From NCBI GenBank assembly GCA_964371305.1, contig CAYJLA010000003.1, forward strand, positions 1 to 64,000: 64,000 nucleotides of DNA, written 5' to 3'. This document shows positions 24,857 through 32,516 of the stretch, piece after piece. The translations under genes and the position numbers were made by a program. The notes below the pieces were generated by a model. That model was given only the letters and a program-made list of their open reading frames with translations. It did no database searches and was not told the origin of the DNA. Source of the DNA: CAYJLA01 sp964371305. Lineage in GTDB: Bacteria; Bacillota_I; Bacilli_A; RFN20; CAG-826. Each line of letters begins with the position of its first letter. The stretch's first letter is position 1.

Positions 24857-26026
24857 ATGAGTGAAATCACTAATAACGTCAATATAGAAAAAACAACAAA
24901 AAACAAAAAGAAGAAGGTTTTATTTATTACTATAGTCACTTTATCGTCTATCATTGGCGTATTACTAAGTACTGTCGGTGGCTATTTGATTTATGTTAGC
25001 GCACAATATTATCGAATCAAAGACAATCTTGATTTAACAAACGAAATACAAAGAAGTGATGAAACTTTGTCTAGTGAAAATATAACTGGCGCAGATGTGC
25101 TAAGCATAATGACTTACAATGTAGGTTTTGGTGCATACTCGCATGAATTTTCTTTTTTCATGGATAGTGGTGAAGATGAAAACGGCAATACAATTTCAGG
25201 AAAATATGGGACCGCTATCTCTAAGGATGATGTTGAGAAAAATCTAAACGGCACAATATCACAAATTAATTCAATTTCACCAGATTTTTTACTTTTACAA
25301 GAAGTTGACGAACCATCTACACGTTCTAAAGGTGTGAATATGTTAAATGCATATGAAAAGAATTTTGATACATATGATAGTTCTTATGCGGTAAATTTCC
25401 ATTCATCTTTCTTAATGTATCCAATTTTAGATCCACATGGAAGCGCTAATAGCGGAATCGCATCTTTTTCTAAGTATGAAATGGAATCTGCACTTAGAAG
25501 ATCTTTTCCAGTTGATTCTTCTTGGCCTAGTAAATTTTTCGATTTAGATAGATGTTTTTCAATTATGAAATATCCTCTTCAAAATGATAAGCACCTAACA
25601 GTTATTAATATACATATGTCAGCATATGATTCTGGTGGAACAATTCGAAAAGAGCAAGTCGCAATGTTAAATGAAGTTTTAAAAACTGAAAATTCCTTAG
25701 GGAATTATGTAGTTGCTGGTGGGGATTTCAATCACGATATTACAGAAATGGAAAATCCATTTCCGACAAAACAACCAAAGCCTGAATGGGTATTTGAATT
25801 AGGGAATAACGATCTGACTGATGGCTATTCTTTCGTACAAACAAATAATGCACCAACTTGTAGATCTACCGACGCACCTTATACAAAAGGATTTAATTAT
25901 GCTGTTGTTGTTGATGGTTTTATAGTCAGCGATAATATTGATGTAAAAAAGGTTGAGAATCTAGACTACGATTTTATGTACTCCGATCACAACCCTGTTT
26001 TATTAGAATTTTCTTTAAACTTATAG
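24857..26026 (+). CDS. Membrane-anchored endonuclease/exonuclease/phosphatase-family protein
   Basis: A 389-residue protein with a Lys-rich N-terminus and one membrane helix (about residues 21-50), so the catalytic domain faces outward. The EEP fold is shown by MTYNVGFGA (near 86), LLLQEVDEPS near 147 with the metal-binding Glu, VINIHMSAYDSGG near 250, AGGDFNHD near 291 and the final SDHNPVLLEF with the catalytic His. Members include DNase I-like nucleases and sphingomyelinases; the substrate is open. It is last in the adhE cluster and its stop overlaps the convergent thioredoxin-like gene by 6 bases. Confidence 0.85.
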   Translation: MSEITNNVNIEKTTKNKKKKVLFITIVTLSSIIGVLLSTVGGYLIYVSAQYYRIKDNLDLTNEIQRSDETLSSENITGADVLSIMTYNVGFGAYSHEFSFFMDSGEDENGNTISGKYGTAISKDDVEKNLNGTISQINSISPDFLLLQEVDEPSTRSKGVNMLNAYEKNFDTYDSSYAVNFHSSFLMYPILDPHGSANSGIASFSKYEMESALRRSFPVDSSWPSKFFDLDRCFSIMKYPLQNDKHLTVINIHMSAYDSGGTIRKEQVAMLNEVLKTENSLGNYVVAGGDFNHDITEMENPFPTKQPKPEWVFELGNNDLTDGYSFVQTNNAPTCRSTDAPYTKGFNYAVVVDGFIVSDNIDVKKVENLDYDFMYSDHNPVLLEFSLNL

Positions 26027-26368
26027 TGCTTTTTGAAGCAGTGTTCTAGCATCTTCAAGTGAAATTTGTTTTCCTGCACTAAGTAATTTGTTGTTTACAA
26101 CTAATGCTGGAGTTGACATAATTCCGGCTTTAGCTATTTCTAAAGTATCTCCAATATTTAATACTTCAGTATCTAGTCCTAACTCTTTAGCAGCTAATTT
26201 GACGTTTTCAAATGTTTCTGTGCTCTTTTTACAACAAGAACCATAAACTATAATTGTTACATCCCCTTCAATAACCGTTTTTGTTTCTACAGTTTTACTT
26301 CCGCAACCGCATCCACATACACATGATTTTTCTTCTACTTTCTTCTTTTTAAAATTAAATAATCCCAT
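26021..26368 (-). CDS. Small thioredoxin-like redox protein with Cys-rich N-terminus
   Basis: A 115-residue protein of the MTH895/TM0996 mini-thioredoxin type often found with ArsP-like permeases. Residues 1-12 are basic (MGLFNFKKKK), followed by a CVCGCGCG cluster that could bind metal. The thioredoxin fold follows with the cis-Pro segment IMSTPALVVNNKLLSAGK near 87. The expected redox site at the first strand end normally reads CxxC, but here it reads GSCCKKS: the cysteines are adjacent and no second Cys is at +3. It is third in the arsR operon and has a GAAAGGAG Shine-Dalgarno. Confidence 0.8.
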   Translation of the reverse strand: MGLFNFKKKKVEEKSCVCGCGCGSKTVETKTVIEGDVTIIVYGSCCKKSTETFENVKLAAKELGLDTEVLNIGDTLEIAKAGIMSTPALVVNNKLLSAGKQISLEDARTLLQKAL

Positions 26369-26390
26369 AACTTTCTCCTTTCGCTATTAT

Positions 26391-27383
26391 TTATTGAATA
26401 AATGGTTGGATTGCATTAAACACATATCCAATTATTACTATCCCCACGGTACATACGCCAATGAATGTTAATAATAATTTCCATTTTACTACTTTTTTAA
26501 GCATAATCAATGAAGGAAGTGATAAAGTTGTAACTGCCATCATCAAAGATAATACTGCTCCAAGAGCAGCGCCCTTTGCAAATAGTGCCTCTGCGATTGG
26601 CAGAACACCGAATATATCAGAATATATTGGTATACCAAATACGGTTGCAATTAAGACGTTAGCCGGATTCTCAGGCCCTAATACTCCAGATATAATATCT
26701 GCTGGTACCTGATTATGAATAAGCGCTCCTATACCGACACCAATTAATATATATGGTATTACTTTTTTGAAAGTTGACCATACTTGATCAAGAGAGTATT
26801 TCAAACGATCTTTTTGCGTTAAATCAGGTGACTCTACATCAACTGAACTAATTCCAAGAATATCTTCTGCAATGTATTTTTCCATACCTAATTTTTCAAT
26901 TAATGTACCTCCAAGCACAGCTATTACCAAACCAACAACAACATATATTGCTGCAACTTTGATTCCGAATACAGATGCTATGAAAGTGACGCTAGCTAAG
27001 TCTACCATTGGAGAAGAAATTAAGAAAGAGAAGGTAACTCCTATAGGTACTTTTGCAGATGTAAATCCTATAAAAAGAGGTATAGAAGAACAGGAACAAA
27101 ATGGTGTAATAGTGCCCAATAATGCACCAATAATATTAGCCCAAATCCCTCTAAACTTACCTAATATTTTCTTACTTCTTTCTGGTGGAAAGTAGCTTTG
27201 TATATATGATATTACAAATATTAAAATACATAATAGTACTACAATTTTTATTACATCATATATAAAAAATTGTAAACTAGCAATCCAACTATTATTTAAA
27301 TCGGCTCCCATACTTGACAAAGCTAGTCCGATGACATCGTTAAGCCATTTCATTCCAAGAATCTGTTCTTGAAAAAAATCCAT
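26391..27383 (-). CDS. ArsP/YraQ-type permease (DUF318)
   Basis: About 330 residues with eight or more membrane helices in two halves. The first half carries the family's TPFCSCSSIPLFIGF segment and the second half TVFGIPIYSDIFGVLP. Family members export organic arsenicals or other thiol-linked toxicants. The preceding arsR and following mini-thioredoxin support a metalloid response. The 5' end is odd: the frame is open to 27416 but the only strong Shine-Dalgarno (GGAGG, 27414-27410) serves an ATG at 27403 in another frame. The ATG at 27383 gives MDFFQEQILGMKWL but has no Shine-Dalgarno. A T7 run (27372-27378) sits where the two frames would join. Confidence 0.83.
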   Translation of the reverse strand: MDFFQEQILGMKWLNDVIGLALSSMGADLNNSWIASLQFFIYDVIKIVVLLCILIFVISYIQSYFPPERSKKILGKFRGIWANIIGALLGTITPFCSCSSIPLFIGFTSAKVPIGVTFSFLISSPMVDLASVTFIASVFGIKVAAIYVVVGLVIAVLGGTLIEKLGMEKYIAEDILGISSVDVESPDLTQKDRLKYSLDQVWSTFKKVIPYILIGVGIGALIHNQVPADIISGVLGPENPANVLIATVFGIPIYSDIFGVLPIAEALFAKGAALGAVLSLMMAVTTLSLPSLIMLKKVVKWKLLLTFIGVCTVGIVIIGYVFNAIQPFIQ

Positions 27384-27403
27384 ATAATATTCAATGTCTC
27401 CAT
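27350..27403 (-). CDS. Out-of-frame short ORF overlapping the start of the permease gene
   Basis: ATG at 27403 has a perfect GGAGG with a 6-base spacing. It codes for METLNIIWIFFKNRFLE and stops at a TGA that overlaps the permease frame. It is either a 17-residue leader peptide coupled to the permease or the true permease start disconnected by one base. Adding one T to the T7 run would fuse METLNIIWIFF to QEQILGMKWL. Confidence 0.45.
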   Translation of the reverse strand: METLNIIWIFFKNRFLE

Positions 27404-27444
27404 TTTTGTCCTCCAATTGAATTTATTTTATTTGATAATCATAA

Positions 27445-27714
27445 TTATATTGATAAGTCGATTAAATATTTTATCAATTCTTTATAATTAGTTATGGCTA
27501 TTGAATAGTATGTCCACTTACCATCATTTCTACATTTTATAAGTTTAGCATCGCATAGTATCTTTATATGATAAGATACTGCCGGCTGCTTTATTTTCAA
27601 AGCATCAGTAAGATCGCATACACAGTATTCTTTTTCTTTAATTAGTTCTAAGATATTTAACCTAATTTCATCTCCAAGAGCTTTGAATTTTAGTGCTGTT
27701 TCTAAATTGTTCAT
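27445..27714 (-). CDS. arsR: ArsR-family metalloregulator
   Basis: An 89-residue winged-helix repressor. The metal-binding pair is in EYCVCDL (near 31-37), matching the ELCVCDL type-1 As(III)/Sb(III) site, and the recognition helix QPAVSYHIKIL follows. It is first in the operon with the permease and mini-thioredoxin and should repress it until metalloid binds. The start has a GAGG Shine-Dalgarno, and an inverted repeat overlaps its promoter. Confidence 0.92.
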   Translation of the reverse strand: MNNLETALKFKALGDEIRLNILELIKEKEYCVCDLTDALKIKQPAVSYHIKILCDAKLIKCRNDGKWTYYSIAITNYKELIKYLIDLSI

Positions 27715-27734
27715 ATTATTACCTCACAATTGTT

Positions 27735-27768
27735 ATTATACATTCATATCAAGAAAAATCAATATGAA
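27735..27768 (-). promoter_or_regulatory. Promoter and likely ArsR operator of the arsR operon
   Basis: On the minus strand TTGATT (27762-27757), 16 bases, TATAAT (27740-27735). TTCATAT (27743-27749) and ATATGAA (27762-27768) form a perfect 7-bp inverted repeat with 12 bases between, covering the spacer and -35 box. This is the expected place for ArsR binding. Confidence 0.7.
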
Positions 27769-27855
27769 AATTAAAATGATTTAAATTTGAATATTTTTCG
27801 TTATTTTTAACTCTATGATTACTACGATAAAGTACAGATTATGTAATAATATCAG

Positions 27856-27884
27856 TTGCCATTTTAGATTGGTTTATTTATAAT
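27856..27884 (+). promoter_or_regulatory. Promoter of the type IV pilus operon
   Basis: TTGCCA (27856-27861), exactly 17 bases, consensus TATAAT (27879-27884). It is one of the best sigma-A-type promoters in the window and is the only clear one before the seven pilus genes. Confidence 0.8.
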
Positions 27885-27910
27885 AAATCATAGTGGGAAA
27901 AAGTAAATTT

Positions 27911-28423
27911 ATGATAACAAAGAAAAGAACTGGATATTCAATAGCTGAATTGGTGATTGCCATTACAGCCGGATTAATTGTTTCAGCCATGGTTGCGACA
28001 TTTGCCGTTTCAGTTTCTTCTTTATCTGCAGAAAGAGCAATAAGTAATTTAAGAGCTTCTGAAATGGATAACGCCATTGCTATGACTGAAGGTTGGTTGA
28101 ATTATTATAGTAGACCAGACGTTTCTTTAAATATTGCTGAATCTCCATACAATGTCTCTCAAGGAACAACAACATTGTCGACAATGAACCATGTCTACAA
28201 TGCAGAAACTGAAAAATTAGATTTGAGTTTTGATTACCCTGCTGATGCTGTTATTAGTACTAAAAGCAGCGAAACATTTACATATATTTTAAGTGTTCAT
28301 GTCACACGCTTTACTAATGTAAACGGAGTTGAATTCCCTAACACATTAGAAATTAATGTATTTGTTAGAGATTTTGCGCCTATTACAACATATTACAATT
28401 TTTACGGAATAATAAATTCGTAA
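27911..28423 (+). CDS. Type IV prepilin-like protein (1)
   Basis: About 170 residues. The N-terminus has basic residues, then Gly, then YSIAELVIAITAGLIVSAM: a class III prepilin signal, cut after Gly so that Tyr becomes residue 1 and Glu residue 5. Tyr in place of the usual Phe is tolerated in some pilins. The rest is a soluble beta domain ending with VFVRDFAPITTYYNFYG. The frame is open from a GTG at 27893, but the ATG at 27911 is closer to usual prepilins. It is the first pilus gene, so it may be the major pilin or an initiating minor pilin. Confidence 0.85.
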   Translation: MITKKRTGYSIAELVIAITAGLIVSAMVATFAVSVSSLSAERAISNLRASEMDNAIAMTEGWLNYYSRPDVSLNIAESPYNVSQGTTTLSTMNHVYNAETEKLDLSFDYPADAVISTKSSETFTYILSVHVTRFTNVNGVEFPNTLEINVFVRDFAPITTYYNFYGIINS

Positions 28424-28448
28424 GTTAGCTAAAACTGGAGGAATATTT

Positions 28449-29501
28449 ATGATTATTAAGTTTGATTTAAGTAAAAGAAGAGTCGTGTTATTTTATGACA
28501 ACAAAAAAGAAAAGAAAGAATTTGGCAATGATATTGCAGAAACAAACTATGAAGCTATTTTAACTTTCGCACTTCACAAAGTTAGAACAAGCGATAGAGA
28601 TGTGACTTTTGTTCTTGAAGACGATATGATTGGCGTAGATTATATTGAAAATCCAACTTTAAGTAGAGGTCGCGATATGATGGACAATCTTAACGCAGAT
28701 TTAAATAATTTGTACAAGAATTTAGGTGATTTGAGAATAAACAAACAAGTTTTGTCTTCGAATCGTACAAAAACAATTTACAAAATTACTGTTATGAAAA
28801 AGTCTTTCGCAAACTTAATTACTAGAGTTGTTGAAAAACTTGGATATAATGTTAAGTCATTTATTTCTGCTACAGCATTTGATACTGACTTGATTACCCT
28901 AAATACTAAACAGCTTGGAAAAGGACCTTATGTCTTAGTTAATGTTAAAAGAGATTCTACAGGTATAGCATTTCTTTACAATACAGACATATTATTCTCC
29001 GCTAGACTTGATTACGGGACTAATATTTTATTCGAGGAAAGAATCGCTAGAAAATCTGAGATGAATCCATATTACACATCTTTAGGTATCGTTACTAGCT
29101 CGACATATATTGCTAAAAAAGGTTTAAGCAATGAGGAAGTAGAGGCTATTGCTCAAACTGCTTCTTACAAAGATGAACCAGCGTTACCAAGATCATATTT
29201 CAACGAATCAGAAGCGCAACCAAGTGAAATCATTCAAGCCAACTTCCAAGTTATTTTAATGAACGTGTTGCAACTACAAACCGAAATGGCGCAAAGATTC
29301 TCTGGTTTTGATTTCAGTAGATTAGTATTTGTATTTGCCGATGTTTTTGCAAATGATATTTCTAACGGTTTTACAAACTTAAATGAAGCAAATTCATATT
29401 CATTTATTCCTTATTCTGATGTCTCAGTAGATAAGATCGTTTTAAGAAATGCATTTAAGTTTAGAGAATTAAGAATTAACTTCTGGGGAAAAATAAAATA
29501 G
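28449..29501 (+). CDS. pilM: PilM-like actin-fold pilus assembly protein
   Basis: A 350-residue cytoplasmic protein. It starts with a short strand and ends the core with a segment (ISATAFDTDLITLN, near 139-152; LVNVKRDSTGIAFLYNTDIL near 162) that matches the actin-like fold of PilM: a link after the first domain, then VxVxxxxTxxxxxxxxxxxFSR-like strands. It probably anchors the pilus platform on the inner side of the membrane. PilN and PilO partners are not found in the operon. Sequence is divergent, so the call rests on pattern and location. Confidence 0.6.
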   Translation: MIIKFDLSKRRVVLFYDNKKEKKEFGNDIAETNYEAILTFALHKVRTSDRDVTFVLEDDMIGVDYIENPTLSRGRDMMDNLNADLNNLYKNLGDLRINKQVLSSNRTKTIYKITVMKKSFANLITRVVEKLGYNVKSFISATAFDTDLITLNTKQLGKGPYVLVNVKRDSTGIAFLYNTDILFSARLDYGTNILFEERIARKSEMNPYYTSLGIVTSSTYIAKKGLSNEEVEAIAQTASYKDEPALPRSYFNESEAQPSEIIQANFQVILMNVLQLQTEMAQRFSGFDFSRLVFVFADVFANDISNGFTNLNEANSYSFIPYSDVSVDKIVLRNAFKFRELRINFWGKIK

Positions 29502-29503
29502 TT

Positions 29504-29956
29504 ATGCGCACTAAAAGAGGTTTTACATTAATTGAAGTTGTGATTTCACTATCTTTAGTGTTAATCATTTCTTTTGGCACGTTAGCCTCATTCATTTTAG
29601 CAGGATCAATTTCTGCTGAATCAGATGCTCAATATGTTCTTAACAATGAAATGAGAAGTATATCTAGATTTTATTTAAGTGACGATTTTGAAGAAAAAAT
29701 GGATGCATATTTAGGGTTACAACCTGGCGGGTTTGGCACAACTACAATTAATGGTCAACTTATTGGAAATCCTGATGGAGTAACAGAATTATACTATACT
29801 GGCGAGTTTAGTTGCCAGCTCGCAAATACTGAAATCGTATTATATATCGTATACATGACTTTAAATTCAGTTGAAAATAGTTTAAAAATGACTGCGCATA
29901 TAAAAGAAGGCAATGAATTGCTAACGCAGCTTGACGAGGTAAAAAATGTTATTTAA
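29504..29956 (+). CDS. Type IV prepilin-like protein (2)
   Basis: A 150-residue protein with a canonical prepilin start: RTKRG then FTLIEVVISLSLVLIISFG. The cut lies after Gly and Glu is at mature residue 5. The C-terminal domain is beta-rich with one Cys. It should be processed by the prepilin peptidase at 30487. It is probably a ComGD/GspI-type minor pilin. It starts 2 bases after the pilM stop and the next gene overlaps it by 11 bases. Confidence 0.9.
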   Translation: MRTKRGFTLIEVVISLSLVLIISFGTLASFILAGSISAESDAQYVLNNEMRSISRFYLSDDFEEKMDAYLGLQPGGFGTTTINGQLIGNPDGVTELYYTGEFSCQLANTEIVLYIVYMTLNSVENSLKMTAHIKEGNELLTQLDEVKNVI

Positions 29957-30485
29957 GAAAAAAAGAAAAGGAATGGCTTTAGGAATAACTATGTTTATAT
30001 CGGTTATTATATTTTCATTTGTCTCTTTAACATTATCTTATTCTCTAACACACACTTCGCAAGCTCGTATTTTAAGAGAAGAAATTAACCTTGAACTTGC
30101 TACTACACAAGTTATTGAAAAGGTTATATCTAATGAAATTACTACTAATAAGATTAACACAAGTTCTATTTATGAGTCTGCTCTTTATAAAGATCCAAAT
30201 CATGCTACTAGAACATTCTCAATTTTTGTTTCTAAGAAATATGTATATTTGACACAACCAGCAGTTGCAATTGTTGTTGGTATTGGCTTTGATTTTAATA
30301 ATCCAACATCAATTTTCGAGGAAAGACGTTCAATTTATGGAATGGCTGTACTTACTGCAAGTAGTTCAACTGCTTCGTATTATGCTGACTATACTTTATC
30401 AACAATGACTTTTTCAAATTTTTATATATACGAAAGTGGCGGTAATTTATTTACTTATGGGCCAGTACAATTAACAGGAGCATAA
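29946..30485 (+). CDS. PilX/ComGF-like pilus accessory protein
   Basis: A 179-residue protein with a basic N-terminus (MLFKKKRKG) and a single membrane helix MALGITMFISVIIF. The Gly then small residue then hydrophobic helix resembles PilX-type minor pilins, which begin G-A-A-L and lack the Glu at +5. The extracellular domain is rich in Thr and Ser and carries a Tyr-rich tail. It likely forms part of the pilus tip complex. It overlaps the preceding prepilin gene, so translation is coupled. Confidence 0.65.
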   Translation: MLFKKKRKGMALGITMFISVIIFSFVSLTLSYSLTHTSQARILREEINLELATTQVIEKVISNEITTNKINTSSIYESALYKDPNHATRTFSIFVSKKYVYLTQPAVAIVVGIGFDFNNPTSIFEERRSIYGMAVLTASSSTASYYADYTLSTMTFSNFYIYESGGNLFTYGPVQLTGA

Positions 30486-30486
30486 T

Positions 30487-31284
30487 ATGAATGAAGTAAT
30501 TAAATTATTCTTATTTATTTTAGTGCCAGTTCTTGGATTAGTTATTGGGTCGTTTTTAAATGTTGTTATTTATCGCTTGCCTAAAGAAATGTCATTAGCA
30601 ACACCTCCATCTACATGCCCAAAATGTGAGCATAAAATAACTTGGTATGAGAATATACCGGTTATTAGTTGGATATTCTTACGTGGTAAATGCAGTCAAT
30701 GCAAAAACCCAATCTCTCCTATATATCCGTTTGTTGAGTTATTAAATGGCGGTTTATGGATTGCTTCATTATTTATATTTATTAATAATCCTTATTTTAT
30801 AATATTATCTTGTTTGATGTCTTCAATATTGATATGTATATTCTTTATTGACTTAAAGCACATGGTTATTCACGACATCATGCTTATTTTATTATTGATA
30901 ATTGGAATTGCATCATTTTTATTCCCTGAGATGATTTCTACAACAGATAGAGTAATTGGCTTTGCTGTTGGTGGAGGTTTCTTATTGTTACTATATGTTT
31001 TATTTTTGGTACTTACTAAAAAAGAAGCTGTGGGAATAGGAGATATATTTTTAATGGCTATTGGAGGTTTAATCCTTGGATGGTGGGGCATAATTATTGC
31101 ATATGGTATCGCTTCAATCACATCGTTAATAGCAATTATAGTCATAAGTATAGTTAAAAAAAGAAAGGGCGAAGAGTCAGTAGAACATTTTCCATTTGCG
31201 CCATATTTGGTAGTGGGAATAGTAACCGCATTATTTTTGATTCAATTACCGGTTATTAGCGATGTTTTTATAGGTATATTTTAA
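30487..31284 (+). CDS. pilD: Prepilin peptidase / N-methyltransferase
   Basis: A 265-residue membrane enzyme that cleaves the prepilin leader and methylates the new N-terminus. The cytoplasmic methylase loop has two CxxC pairs (CPKCEHKITWYENIPVISW and CSQC, residues about 43-74) that bind zinc. The two catalytic Asp are in FIDLKHMVIHD (near 122) and the GxGD motif GIGDIF (near 181). About seven membrane helices follow. It is the only copy seen and would process both prepilins of this operon. Confidence 0.95.
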   Translation: MNEVIKLFLFILVPVLGLVIGSFLNVVIYRLPKEMSLATPPSTCPKCEHKITWYENIPVISWIFLRGKCSQCKNPISPIYPFVELLNGGLWIASLFIFINNPYFIILSCLMSSILICIFFIDLKHMVIHDIMLILLLIIGIASFLFPEMISTTDRVIGFAVGGGFLLLLYVLFLVLTKKEAVGIGDIFLMAIGGLILGWWGIIIAYGIASITSLIAIIVISIVKKRKGEESVEHFPFAPYLVVGIVTALFLIQLPVISDVFIGIF

Positions 31285-31297
31285 GAGGTAAAAAATT

Positions 31298-32503
31298 ATG
31301 AAAAAATTTAAGTATACAGCAATAGATATTAATAAGAAGAAGTATAGTGGTGTTTTCTTATCTAAATCCGAAGAAGATTTAAGACAAGAATTAGCTGAAC
31401 AAGGATACTATATTGTAAAGTGTAAGGAGGTTTCTAAAAAACCTGCTAATTCATTCTTTACATTATCAGGTAGTGTTAAAAGATCTGAATTAACTGCGTT
31501 CGCTCGTCAATTAGCTATTTTGATCAACTCAAACATTTCTATCATTAAATCTTTTGATGTTTTAATGGAGCAAGAGTACTCAACATATTTAAAAAATATT
31601 ATTGGTAAGCTTAAAGAAGATGTTAAATCAGGTCTACTATTATCTCAAGCGTTAAATAAATATAAATCAATCTTCCCAGACTTCTTTAGAAGTATGGTGC
31701 ATATTGGCGAAATTTCATCTAACTTACCAAAAGTTCTTGTTAATATTGCTGATTACTATGAAGCAGATTTAAGAACAAGAAAGAAAGTTAAGGCAGCATT
31801 AACATATCCTATTTTGATTATTGCGCTTCTTGTATTAGTAATGGCAGCTATTTTATTATTTGTTATCCCAACATTTACTGCTCAATTTGCTACATTAGAT
31901 ATTGATATGCCTGAAATCACACTTGCTGTTATGAACATGTCTGATTTCTTTGTTGCAAACTGGTATTTTATCTTTGGTGGCATTATATTAATTATCGCTA
32001 TCATGTATGGATTAAAATACACGGCAGGTGGAAGAATGTTCTATGCTAGAATTGCATTTAAGTTGCCAATTGCAGGCAAAATAAACATGGCACTTTACAC
32101 ATCTAGATTTGCTAAATCATTTTCATTACTTATAGACTCTGGTATGGATATTATGCAAGCTCTAACTAATACACAAATTATTCTAACTAATATTCATTTG
32201 AAGAAAGAGTTTACAAACGTTATTGAAGCTGTTAAAAAAGGTAATTCACTTTCATCTTCAATTTCAAGATATATGCCATTTTCAAATATCCTCAACCAAA
32301 TGCTTACAGTAGGTGAGGAAACTGGCGATATTTCAAGTATTTTACTTTCAACTTGTCCTTACTTTGATGACCAAGTTGAAAAAACATTAGGCAGTATTAC
32401 TAGCGTTATTCAACCAGCAATTTTATTAATTACTGGTGTTGTTGTCGCAGTATTATTTATAGCAGTTTATGCACCAATTTTACAATTGGTAACAGACTTA
32501 TAA
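31298..32503 (+). CDS. pilC: Pilus platform protein, PilC/GspF family
   Basis: A 401-residue integral membrane protein that forms the inner-membrane platform on which the PilB ATPase acts. It shows the family's N-terminal KYTAIDINKKKYSG stretch, two similar helical T2SSF domains (about 70-195 and 275-395), and three membrane segments near 172-192, 215-238 and 375-395. The second domain ends with the conserved VGEETGDISSIL and a PxL-rich helix. Shine-Dalgarno AAGAGG. Confidence 0.95.
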   Translation: MKKFKYTAIDINKKKYSGVFLSKSEEDLRQELAEQGYYIVKCKEVSKKPANSFFTLSGSVKRSELTAFARQLAILINSNISIIKSFDVLMEQEYSTYLKNIIGKLKEDVKSGLLLSQALNKYKSIFPDFFRSMVHIGEISSNLPKVLVNIADYYEADLRTRKKVKAALTYPILIIALLVLVMAAILLFVIPTFTAQFATLDIDMPEITLAVMNMSDFFVANWYFIFGGIILIIAIMYGLKYTAGGRMFYARIAFKLPIAGKINMALYTSRFAKSFSLLIDSGMDIMQALTNTQIILTNIHLKKEFTNVIEAVKKGNSLSSSISRYMPFSNILNQMLTVGEETGDISSILLSTCPYFDDQVEKTLGSITSVIQPAILLITGVVVAVLFIAVYAPILQLVTDL

Positions 32504-32516
32504 TGGAGGTTCAAAT

